NCBI GenBank assembly: GCA_011799875.1
Contig: CM022303.1
Location: forward strand, 428,529,108 to 428,593,107
DNA from: Thinopyrum elongatum
Lineage: Eukaryota; Streptophyta; Magnoliopsida; Poales; Poaceae
DNA: 64,000 nt
Reading direction: 5' to 3'
How positions within the stretch are numbered: the first letter of the stretch is position 1; every line of letters starts with the position of its first letter. A program made the position numbers and the translations under genes. Positions 8,641 to 18,664 of this stretch are shown here, in pieces. The notes below the pieces were generated by a model. It was not told where the DNA came from. It ran no database searches and saw only the letters and a list, made by a program, of their open reading frames with translations.

Positions 8641-11545
8641 ATGGACAACAAGGTAACTAATTTAATGAGATATTATCTCATCTCTTATCCCAGTTCATCT
8701 GCCTCCTTTAATCACCCAGCCGAAATCACCGTGAATTCATTTTTATTCGAGCTGATTTGAGGGTTTTCTTTCATTCATAGAGTGTACAGTGCGTGGACAC
8801 ATTAGGACTTTGCGGCCTCCGCCAGACATTCCATCTCACCGTACCGGATGACTTGAGGATGCGCGCGGTATGTTCAATCTCACCCTAAATCGGTTGGCAT
8901 GGCCTACTTTCCTAAACATATACTAAATATTGCTACATTTGGATAAAAGGTGCCACATGCACCATATACGTCAAAGGGGATTTTTTCCCTCTTCTTTCTA
9001 TATCAGGCAAATTAATGATGTATTGTTCTTTCGATTACTCTCATATTTCCATGACATCATGTTTACCCTATCTGTTTAATTATAGATTTTTGTCCTTCAA
9101 TTTCAACTGATGTACAGTTCTTTCAATTTGGGCCCATATTTGCATGTTACCATATTTTCTTTAACAATCCTACCATTTTCTGCAGCGCGTCCCTTGCTAT
9201 GCAACAGAATCTGTAGTGCACAATCTTCCCCTTTACATAAATCAAGACTGCAGGGATGTCATACTAAACACAAACCATGGATTTACAATCGTTGCTACTG
9301 TAAGACTTGATGGACGTGGTGACTCCTATTTTGGCACTGACCTTTGGAAAGAAATTTCTAAGTTTTATGTACTGAAAGCTGGCACTATAATTGCACTGCA
9401 CATAAAAGAGCCTGGTCATGAGATATATGCTAACTTCCCTGATGATATGATCCGTCCAGACTTTGTTCGAAGTAAGTTTTCTTTTCAAGTATCTGCATGT
9501 TGACTTACCCAGCAATATCAAATGAATTGTGTAGTATTTAAGCAACCAATTGTTATTCCATTTTCTTACTATATTCCTACCTAATAACTTCTAGTTACCA
9601 ATACACTTTTCTATTGCCTTGTTTTAACTAAATATTCACTATACTCCCACTTCTATCAGAAAGCGCCGCTGGCAAGGAGACTCCGGAGGTGGAGAACGGG
9701 GCTGCCAACAAGCGGAGGCGGCGCGAGCAAGAACCGCAAGTGACTCCAGTAGGCCTAGACTTCATCAGCAGCCTCCCCGATGATATGTTGACAGTCATCA
9801 CATCCCTCCTCCCAATCAAATATGGGGTGCAGACAACCATCCTTTCCCGGCGGTGGCGCCCCCTATGGAAGTCCACCCCTCTCGACCTCATCGACACCCA
9901 CGAGCTCTGCCATGGCTATCGCAAAAGCTTGGATGCGTTCTCCAAGATCCTCGGCAGTCACCTTAGCCCAACCTGAGGCCTTAGAATGGGAAAGTTCCGT
10001 TCCAACGGCAAGGACCGAGCCAAGCTTGACGACTGGTTCCGATCCCCTGCCCTAGATCAGCTCAAGGAGCTCACTTTTGATGATGGGCATATGCCCTCGC
10101 TGCCAACGTCCGTGCTCCGCCTCACACCCATGCTGTGTGTCGCAAAGTTCAGGATCTGCCATTCCCCCCCCCCTTATTGACGCGCCCGCTCTTATTCTAC
10201 CACGACTGAAGCACCTCGAGCTCGTCGCCGTCTGCCTCCCAAATGGTGACATGGAGCGCCTGCTCCATGGCTGTACTGCACTCGAGTACCTTCATCTTCA
10301 GGCGATCAATGGGTTGAGTAGCTTCCACATCACCTCCATGACTCTCTGGACTATTTATGTGTGTTGCTGGTGCAGCAAGAAGACATCACAAGATGTGTAC
10401 CACGGTATGGTCATTGAGGACATGCCTGCACTTGAGAGATTACTTGTAGTTGATCAAGAAGGTCCAACAAGAATCAATGTCATTTCTGCGCCGAAATTGA
10501 CAGTGGTGGGCTACTCATCTAACAAATACTCTGAACTTGTTATTGGATCCACACCCGTTCAGGTACAACAGCCGCCTTCTAGCTCTCCTTCTACAAATTA
10601 ACATTATTTCTAATTTTGAAGATGTATGTTCGTCTGGCATCCAGAAAATGATTCTGACAAGCTTGATCCCGAAACTTCGCACAGTGAAGGTCTTGGCACT
10701 AGAATCTATCGGCCCTAACCTGGAGCAAGTTGTCAGTTTCCTGAGATGCTTTCCGTGCCTGGAGAAGCTATATATCAAGGTGATGTTCCTTTCCTGTTAA
10801 ATGTTAACCATAAGGGAGTTCAATTTGTGACACCTTTTTCCAAGTTTACAATGACAATGTACTATGATTTCTGAAGGATTCTTTTGGAGGATTTCAGTAC
10901 ATACATGTTCCCCCCCCCCCATATTGGTTGCTTGATCCATATGGTTATAATCCATAAGCATTTCTTCTTTGGATTCATCTGTACTAGTTTTCTTAGGGAA
11001 CTTTTCATCCACTCCAACCAATTCTGAAGAAGGCTACATTTTTATAGATTGTAATCAAATGCCCCTGTTAATCATGTCAGATCGAAGATGGCATGTTAGT
11101 GCATTTTACAAATCCTGCAAACCAAATAGGCATGTAGTAGTGTTCAAAACTGCATGTAGGCACTAACACATTTTCTTCTTTTGCAGATAAGATGAGGCCT
11201 AGTGGTGGATAATGTGGTACAATATAATAATCATGTCGAATGCATAGATCTGCCTCTCTCAGAAATTACTTTGAACTCCTACCGAGGGACCTTACCGAGA
11301 TTATATTCGCCAGGTTCTTTGTTGTCAGAGCAAGGGTGCTAAAAGTAATGAGCTTTGGCCTACATTTATTTCACAAAAATGAATGGTTTGTTGATCAGCG
11401 CCGGCGGCTGCGGCAGAATGGAATAGGCTCCAAAAATGCTGAATTTCATTTTGGAACTTCAGATGACAGAGTAATCGGAAGTCATCGTGTCAACCCCATA
11501 CATGACTTCTCAGTGGCTGACCCCTTTGCAAAAATTATGAGGTTT
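8641..11545 (+). pseudogene. B3-like plus F-box/FBD-LRR gene, in-frame multi-exon model, decayed
   Basis: Exons join in phase: 8641-8652 (MDNK), 8781-8867, 9186-9471, 9660-10562, 10645-10779 and a 3' exon from 11187. Exons 2-3 encode a B3-like fold (FHLTVPDD ... FGTDLWKEISKFYVLKAG ... ALHIKEPGHEIYANFPDD). Exon 4 follows with a basic linker KRRRREQ, then an F-box (FISSLPDDMLTVITSLLPIK ... TTILSRRWRPLWKSTPLDL). F-box proteins bind SKP1 in SCF ubiquitin ligases. LRR-type segments (LPRLKHLELV, ALEYLHLQAI) and an FBD-like tail with HDFSVADPF follow. Damage: an in-frame TGA near 9974 in what is normally CGA, a frameshift in the C-run near 10165-10175, and another frameshift near 11282. Introns are normal (the 82-bp intron at 10563-10644 is near minimal size). 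The fused product is therefore not expected to be made from this copy. Confidence 0.65.
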
Positions 11546-11889
11546 CGAAACCAGACTTAGAAGTGGTAATATTAGTTTGAACCTCTCTGATATCCTTATT
11601 CAGCGGATCAGCGCGAGCGTTTGCAGTTGATGAGCTGAATTTCATTTCTAATATTAGTTTGAACCTTGTAATCTTTGAATTTGAGCCATATAACTCTGGA
11701 ATTTGAACCTTGTAATATTTCGAGCTTTTATGGTACAATCATTGAAATGGCATCGTATGAGACTTGTATATTGGTAGCACTATTTTAACCTTAATATGCA
11801 ATGGTCTTATATTTTATTAACCATTCTCGAATCTGTTTACCTTGTCGATCTCATAGCACACGATCTATATAGCTAACTCGACTACGATC

Positions 11890-11940
11890 TTCGACATTAT
11901 TGCACACAGTTGGTTTCTTCAACCATGTGCCCTGTAGAGC
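11890..11940. repeat. CACTA-type palindromic repeat
   Basis: ATTGCACACAGTTGGTTTC...AACCATGTGCCC is a degenerate CACACGGTT / AACCGTGTG pair, between the F-box module and the exonuclease module. Confidence 0.4.
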
Positions 11941-12424
11941 GCAGAATTAATTATCGCACTCGAGTGTCCATCATCACCCTTCTGTGTAACTTTGACTTCA
12001 TCACCCACGGGTAAACTTATGACCGAAGTCATTCCACACACTTCGTTTTTACAAAGCTTTTTGCCAATAAACGCCCACGATTTGTCCCTCTTCTAGCCGA
12101 CGCGTGGCCAAACTAGCCGGGCGGGAAGCTTGCGTGGTAAACTGCGCGGTAGCGCGGGAACATGCTCACCGACGATACATTTGGCGCCTCTTCGAGCCCA
12201 CGCGTGGTCAAACAAAACGCGTGCGGTGCGGTGTTGTCAAGCGTGCACTGGAATCCTCCGCTATGAATGCCATGACAAAACATGACGATTATAGGCCGGT
12301 CGACCCCCATTTATTACAGCGGCCATTTAACCCTTGTGTCTCTTCAACCTTTCGATCGCACCCCACCATTGCAAGAAGGACACCCACCACAACAAATTCT
12401 TAGAGGGTATCCTGCGCGGCTCCA

Positions 12425-13093
12425 ATGGCGCTCCGAGCGGCTGCCGACGACGAGCAGCGGTTCACCATGCATGCCGTGGTGGACACCCACAGAAGGTTCA
12501 CGGAGCCCTCGGTGGTGTACACCAACAACCCGGTCTGGGTAGAGCACTCCATCCACATCACGGAGCTGTTGCTTGCCGAGGAGAAGTACAAGGTGGTCGG
12601 GTTCGACATCGAGTACACCCGTGCTCGTGCAGGGTCTCGTCCCAAGGTCACCGTCGCCCAGATGTGCGTGCGCAACCACGTCCTCGTCTACCACTACTTC
12701 ATGGCCACAAGGCCTTGCGAGCGTTTCGCCAGGTTTGTCAATAGCCCCCACTACATGTTCGCTACGGTGGACATCACCAACGATGTAAAGGTGCTCAAGA
12801 ATTCGGGCATCGCCTGCCAGAATCTTGTCGACATCAAGGGCCAATACAAGATCTGGGGCAGCAAGGAGCATGAGAAGGACTCACTGGTTCACCTCGCCGA
12901 GGCCATCATCGACCCCTACTATAGTGACATGAAGGATTCTTGCAACAAGGACAAGCGTGCCAGGCACTCGGCCTGGATGGAGAAACTCGACAAAGCTCAC
13001 GTCGTGTACGCAGCCAAGGAGGCGTACATGAGCTACGACATGTATAGGCGGTTCGCTGACATGAGGAAGTGCCTCCTTCCCCAAAACGGCTAG
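12425..13093 (+). CDS. DEDD-type 3'-5' exonuclease-domain protein (WRN-like), intact ORF
   Basis: A single-exon 222-residue frame starts at the ATG at 12425 (in-frame stops lie upstream). The RNase H-like exonuclease fold is visible. Motif I is VVGFDIEYT (D-x-E, residues about 59-65). It is followed by a PKVTVAQMCV strand. Motif II is FATVDITNDVKVLKNSGI (D and ND near 120). Motif III is VVYAAKEAYMSYDMY near residue 200. In family members motif III is Y-x3-D; here the D position reads E. WRN-like exonucleases degrade DNA or RNA from the 3' end. Grass genomes hold many such small proteins. There is no helicase or HRDC domain and no signal peptide. The ORF is uninterrupted although it lies 0.8 kb from a transposon end, which suggests recent arrival or selection. 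Loss of the exact aspartate may weaken or change activity. Confidence 0.7.
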   Translation: MALRAAADDEQRFTMHAVVDTHRRFTEPSVVYTNNPVWVEHSIHITELLLAEEKYKVVGFDIEYTRARAGSRPKVTVAQMCVRNHVLVYHYFMATRPCERFARFVNSPHYMFATVDITNDVKVLKNSGIACQNLVDIKGQYKIWGSKEHEKDSLVHLAEAIIDPYYSDMKDSCNKDKRARHSAWMEKLDKAHVVYAAKEAYMSYDMYRRFADMRKCLLPQNG

Positions 13094-13309
13094 GGATCCA
13101 GCCAGAAGCAGAGCAATGGCAAGCATCGTCGCAACAAGAAGTAGATGATTAGATCCTCGTTTCTCCAAGTTTAGTATGCATGTAATTGCTTACTTTGGTG
13201 TGTGGAAATGTTATGTGTGTAGTCACTTGTGTAATTGTATGCTTAATTTGGTTATGCAATGTTGTCTTTTTAAGTATATATGTTGATGCTCTGTAGACAG
13301 AGCGTAGAT

Positions 13310-13895
13310 GTTGTGCGGACAGAGCAAATCACATCGCACATGGACTAAACAATGGAACCCGTCGGTGATGTTTTCAACAATCACTCACAATTGTATACCA
13401 ACAATCATTTGCTCACAACACACACGGCTTGTTAACAAGAATCGTCTGTGTCATTATCGGTCTTCCCACATGTTTCCAATTACAGACCTGTTTGCCGCGT
13501 ATCACACACATCTTGTTAAGTTGAACCGTTTCTGTTCTCTTGGCTCAACGCAAACAGTTCATCCGAGTTAACTGTATGCCGTATATCGCACACACCTTCA
13601 TCTGGCTGCCCGTTTCTGTTATTCCGCCTCATCACAAACAGTTTATCCGAGTGAACTGTATGCCGTATATCTCACACGCCTTCATCTGCATGCCCGTTTC
13701 TTTTGTCTGCCTCATCACAAACAGTTAACTGAACTCAACCGTATGCCCCGCATCGCACACGGAACTAAAATCTGAACCGTGTTTGATGTATCCTTCATCG
13801 CAAACGTTTTGCATATTTTTTTACGGTTGTTTTACATCACCGTTTGCGATTAATACATCACACACAGTTTTGTTAAAGGGTCTCTGATCGTAGTG
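13310..13895. repeat. CACTA subterminal repeat array (right end)
   Basis: At least eight copies of words such as CACACACGGTT, CTGTATGCCGTATATC(G/T)CACAC and CCTCATCACAAACAGTT follow each other. The array ends in a palindrome around TTTTTACGGTTGTTTTACATCACCGTTTGCG and CATCACACACAGTTTTGTTAAAGGGTC. It lies directly inside the CACTA end and is the reference copy for the other clusters in region 1. Such arrays are binding sites for the TNPA-type protein in En/Spm. Confidence 0.7.
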
Positions 13896-13922
13896 TCGCG
13901 TTAGCAGCATCCTGCAGTAGTG

Positions 13923-14140
13923 ACCCAAAGATGAGAGGGTTGTTGGTGATGACGATGGCTTCGATTTCCCTCTCCGGGAGGGAAGTTCCCCCAGCGGAAT
14001 CGCTCCGCCGGAGGGCAAAAGTGCTCCTGCCCAAGTTCCTCCTGAAGACGGCGGCCCTCCGTCCCGAAAGTACCTCCCTTTATTTTTTCTAGGTCAAAAG
14101 ACCTTATATACCAAAAGATGGGCACCGGAGCAATAGCGTG
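13923..14140 (-). mobile_element. Antisense fragment of a gypsy LTR
   Basis: Read on the minus strand, GATGGGCATC/GCACCGG...TATATAAGGTCTTTTGACC...CGGGACGGAGGGCCGCC...CCGGCGGAGCGATTCCGC...CTTCCCTCCCGGAGAGGGAAATCGAAGCC is the central part of a Triticeae gypsy LTR of the TGATACGTCTCC type. It lies directly outside the CACTA end, so it is probably the sequence the CACTA element entered. Confidence 0.5.
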
Positions 14141-14504
14141 GGGTTGATATTCTCATGTGTGCTTGTTTGCTTTCTTCACTAAGTAAATTTTGTTTTCCCT
14201 TTTATTTTTGTTTTCTTTAGTTGTGGGTGAAACATACAAAAAATAAATAAAAGAATGAAAAATACAAAAAAAATTACATGCCTCTTATGCTCAAAATGTT
14301 TTCAAAAAAGAAGTGATTGGAAGGTTATGCATTGGAGAAGTGAGGGTCGACCTTGAACACTTGTGTTCATGCTCATGGAAACAATGTAGAATTTTTCATG
14401 GAAGTTTCTCAAAAATAATTACCCCCTTGTATATATCCATTGTATTACAAAAATAATGTGCCAAGGTTTGGCTTTAGGATGATTAGATTGCTTGTTTGTT
14501 ATGT

Positions 14505-16090
14505 GCGTTGCAAAAACAGAAAGTTTTGCTTCAAATAACAGAATTGTTTAAATTCACTGTAATGCGATAAAATTCTGAAATTTTTACACCGTACTGATAT
14601 GCAAATTATTTAGATTTTCCTAATTTTTCAGAATTTTTGAAGTTATAGAAGTATACGAAATTTCCAGATTACTACAGACTGTCTTGTTTTTGACAGATTC
14701 TGTTTTCTATGTGTTGTTCGCTTGTTTTGATGAATCTATGGGTTGTATCGGGGGGTATGAACCATGGTGAAGTTGGAATACAATAGATATAATGATAATA
14801 TGAAATTGGAATGATTTTACAACAGTACCTAAAAGTAGCGATTTGCTTTATTATACTAACGGATCTCACAAGGTTTTTGTTAAGTTTTGTGTCATTAAGT
14901 GTTCGAAGATCGAGGAGTTATCAATATGAGAAGAATAAGGAGAGGCAAGAGTTTAAGCTTGGGGATTCCCAAGGCACCCCAAGTAAATATTTCAAGGATA
15001 CTCAAACATCTAAGCTTGGGGATGCCCCGGTTGGCATCTCATCTTTCTTCTTCAATAATTATCGGTATACCTCGGTTTTTGTTTTGTTCACATGATATGC
15101 GTCTTTTGTGTTTATTTTTCTTTTCTTTTCCTTTATGCACCATACTAGTATGAGATAGTCCTTAATTTATTTATATAATGCTTCATTTGCTTCACTTAAA
15201 TCTTTTGAGTATGGCTTTATAGAATGCTCTTTGTGCTTCACTTAAATCTTTTGAGTATGACTTTATAGAATGCTTCATGTGCTTCACTTATATGTTTAGA
15301 GCTTGGATATTTGTCAATCTATATTAATTCTAGAATTCTCTATGAACTTCACTTATATCTTTTAGAGTATGAATAAAATTATCATTGGAATTGGACTTGG
15401 AAGTGTATCATTAAAATATCATGCCTAGCTAAAAAGGCATTAAAGAAAAGCGCTTGTTGGGAGACAACCCAATATTTACCCCTACTGTTTTTGTGTGTTC
15501 ACATGATTAATCTACTGTAGTAATCATGTTTTATTGTTTTTGTTTCAATAAAGTGCCAAGTAAAGCCTTTGGGATAGTATGGATGATAGTTGGCTTGATT
15601 GTGTGCAAAAACCGATTTTTTTTCTTCCAGTGACAGAATTGTTTAAATTCACTGGAGCGCGATAAAATTCTGAATTTTTTACACATGATTGGACAAAAAA
15701 ATTCCTAAGTTTTCCTATTTTCTCAGAATTTTTGGATTTAAATAAGTATGGTTAATGTTCAGATCATTACAGACTGTTCTGTTTTTGACAGATTCTGTTT
15801 TCAATGCATAGTTTGCTTGTTTTCTCGTTTCTATGGCTTATATTGCTCAATATAAATTGTAGAAATGATATGGTACAGTAGGAATTGTGTGAGAACAATT
15901 ATGAATCTTATCTTGACAGCACCAAAGTGAATGATTTGTCTTTATCATACTAACTCATCTCACGAAGTTCCGTTCAGTTTTGTGTGACTGAAGTTTTCAA
16001 GTTTTGAGTGAGATGTCGATATGAGGAGAATAAGGAGTGGAAAAACTCTAAGCTTGGGGGCATCCCCTCTTTTGTCTTCAAAACTATCGG
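14505..16090. repeat. Internal duplication within D (two ~500-bp copies)
   Basis: CAGAATTGTTTAAATTCACTG...GCGATAAAATTCTGAA...TTTTTGACAGATTCTGTTTTC...GGATCTCAC...AGCTTGGGG at 14540-15095 recurs at 15633-16090 with substitutions and small indels. Between the copies lies an unrelated AT-rich spacer. Confidence 0.7.
15180..15370. repeat. Short tandem repeat, unit about 46 bp, ~4 copies
   Basis: The unit TGCTTCACTTAAATCTTTTGAG...CTTTATAGAATGCT starts near 15188, 15234, 15281 and 15348, the last two copies being diverged. It is inside the non-coding part of D. Confidence 0.75.
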
Positions 16091-18143
16091 TATACCTTAC
16101 TTCAAGCTATATTTTTATTCGTCACATGATATGTGTTTTGCTTGGAGTGTATTTTCATTTTACTAGCTGTTTGAATAAAATCATTGGATCTGAAATCTAG
16201 AATGGGAGAGAGTCCTCACATGGCTATTTAACTACTTGACTACTCATTGATCTTCACTTATATCTTTTTGGAGTAGTTTGTCATTTACTCTTGTGCTTCA
16301 CTTATATCCTATGAGTAAATGGTTGAATGAATTGAATATCATAAATATAAAATTATATAAGTTTCATATGCTTATCCCATGGGGAGTAATGACTTCACAT
16401 ATAAGAAGTATAGGTGGTAAAATTTATTGAAAGTTAGCAAACACCGCATTGGTCACTTGAACAATTCATGAAAGAATATTGAAGGAAGAGAGATTTCACA
16501 TATAAATATACTATCTTGGACATCTTCTATGATTGTGAGCCCCATTTATTATTTTCAAACTTGAGCAAATTAGTTGAATTTGGACAAGGAAGACAATGTA
16601 ATGAGTTATGTTTGGGTATATTTGTGTAGAAGTTATATTGTTATGGATCATCCAACCTGTGGTGCTTGCTTAGGATCTTTTACTAGCCAAAATTTTGTAC
16701 TAAGTAGAGATACTACTTGTGCATCCAAAAACCCTTAAACCCCGTTTCTTGCCATGAGTGTCCACTATATCTACCTATGGATTGAATAAGATCCTTCAAG
16801 TAAGTTGTCATCGGTGCAAAAAGCAATAAAAATTGCTCCAAAATATGTATGATCTTTTATTGTAAGGGAAAATAAGCGTTGTACGAACTTCTGATGGTAA
16901 AGAAATAAAAGTGACGAACTACATAATAAAGGTTGCTATCACAAAGGGGAATACAATGTGACGTTCCTTTGCATTAAGGGTTTGCACATCCAAAATTAAA
17001 AAGCGCATGACAACCTCTTATTCCCTCTGTGAAGGGGCTATCTTTTACTTTCATGTATTTACTTTATGCAAGAGTCAATAGTATTCCTTCTTATTTCAAC
17101 CTCAATCATTTTTTAGTTGGCAAGCATCATGTTTTGGGAATGATCCAAGCATATATGGCCATTCAAATATATTTGATCATGAATTATTATTGTTGACAAT
17201 TATCTATATGATAAATAAGTTGGGAGGCAAAACATTAAGCCCCTATCTTTCTCTGTGTTCGACGGATGCTATTTGTTCTAAAAATATGCTTTGAGTGTTA
17301 GCAATCATGGAAGACTATATAGTTGAGTATGTGGAATTTGCTAAATCAAAGCTCTTACATAGACCCTTCCTGAAAATAAGATGAATTGCAATTGTTTGGT
17401 GACTGAAAGCCTAGTTTGTTAGTTTTCAAGAAACTTTATGGTCTATACTTTAACATGTGAATAGCTTGCTACTTGATCATGAGAAGTTTTATGAGATGAG
17501 CTACTGTTTATGATAAAGAATAATGCTAGAAAAAGTGTTTGGAACTATCATTGATCAAATTTATGCACTATGCTAGCATTCACACTTCACAAATTATTTC
17601 TTTTATCATTTACCTACTCGAGGATGAGCAGGAATTAAGCTTGGGGATGCTGATACGTCTCCGACGTATCTATAATTTATGAAGTATTCATGCCATGTTT
17701 ACAACAATTTTATATGGTTTTGGTATGATTTGATTAGAACTAACCCGGACTGACGCTGTTTTCAGCAGAACTACCGTGGTGTCATTTTTTGTGCAGAAAT
17801 AAAAGTTCTCGGAATGGGCTAAAAATTTACGTGATTTTTTATGGACCAAAAGAGAACCCCGAAGCACAAGAGTTGGACCAGAAGCTTCACGAGAAAGCGG
17901 CAAGGGTGGAGGGCGCCCCCCTAGGGCACGCACCCCTGGCTTGCCGCTGCCTCGTGGACCCCTTGACGTGAGACCGACGCCAAAAATTCCTATAAATACC
18001 AAAACCACCGAAAAGAAACCTAGATCGGAAGTTCCGCCGCCGCAAGCCTCTGTAGCCACGAAAAATCAATCTAGGCCCTCTCCGGCACCCTGCCGGAGGG
18101 GGCCATCATCACCAGAGGCCATGGAGGAGGATCCCGGAGGGGG

Positions 18144-18664
18144 TGATGAGGACATCCCAACCATGGGCACCACACCACCAATCATCAATGGTCCAATCAC
18201 AAGAAGATGCGCAATGCAAATACATGATCAGGTGAACGCTAACTTAAGTCTATCATTTGACCTTGAAAACATGGTTGTGCCTTCACCTCCTTTGTTGTTG
18301 GTTGAACTCAGGTGCGATATCAAAGAAGGCCAAACACATTTCAGTCCGTGCAAAACAATGTTTTATGGCGAAGAAACAAAGTTAGAATTCATGAAGAAAT
18401 GAGTTGTCTGCTGAAGAAACATTGTTCCGATTTTGACAAAACAATGTTTTGCACGAGTTTGGATATCCCAACTTGCAAAAGGTTCCCAGAACTCGAGTTT
18501 GCTACTGAAGGAAACATTGTTTGACTCCAGTGAACAATGTTTGGTCGGGAACTGCCAACCACCTCCAACGATTGTTTTCTAGAAGCTACCTCATTAAGTC
18601 TCTAAGCCACTTAGTCAAACCAAAGCTGGTTCTCTTTCACACCTATCCAGGGGGGTTGTCCCGA
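18144..18664 (+). mobile_element. 5' LTR fragment of gypsy element B
   Basis: It matches 43744-44265 almost base for base, from TGATGAGGACATCCC to GGGGGGTTGTCCCGA. The second copy follows a purine tract GAGGGGGAGGA, as a 3' LTR should. So 18144 is taken as the LTR start of B, inserted into the LTR of D. It is cut at 18664 by element A. The frame encoding MGTTPPIIN ... GEETKLEFMKK is open in this copy as well. Confidence 0.65.

Larger units (their letters stand above)
1..13922. mobile_element. CACTA-type DNA transposon, right part, carrying several host-like genes
   Basis: The right terminus reads, on the minus strand, CACTACTGCAGGATGC from 13922 inward. A second internal CACTACGATCAG copy starts at 13895. 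Inward from it are many copies of a CACACGGTT / AACCGTGTG motif, which recur at 1-240, 3490-3790, 8200-8290, 11895-11935 and 13310-13870. CACTA elements are known for CACTA ends, 3-bp target duplications and subterminal arrays bound by the transposase complex. The left end is not in the window, so the true length and the number of nested CACTA units are unknown. No TNP2-type transposase (DDE) is visible in this stretch, so this copy looks non-autonomous as far as seen. The gene modules inside are listed separately. It may equally be two or three adjacent or nested CACTA derivatives. Confidence 0.6.
14141..18143 (+). mobile_element. Gypsy-type LTR retrotransposon D: non-coding 3' internal region and truncated 3' LTR
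   Basis: The 3' LTR begins at 17651 with TGATACGTCTCCGACG, preceded by a purine-rich AAGCTTGGGGATGC tract. It contains GTGCAGAAATAAAAGTTCTCGGAATGGGC, the stretch CCTATAAATACC with a TATA-like box near 17991, and GATCGGAAGTTCCGCCGCCGC. It stops at 18143, where element B begins. The region 14141-17650 is AT-rich with no credible ORF; this long untranslated 3' region is usual for this gypsy group. The 5' LTR, gag and pol are absent, so D is a remnant. The family resembles the Sabrina/Fatima group, but I cannot name it with certainty. Confidence 0.65.

Noticed and set aside
10905..10922. Long C-runs here and at 10165, 53925, 54426, 63575 and 63704
   Set aside because: They may be true slippage tracts or sequencing artefacts; the frameshift at 10165 should be confirmed on raw reads, so I do not interpret the runs themselves.
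14141..17650. Search for gag/pol in D
   Set aside because: Only short AT-rich frames without motifs; this is non-coding 3' element sequence.
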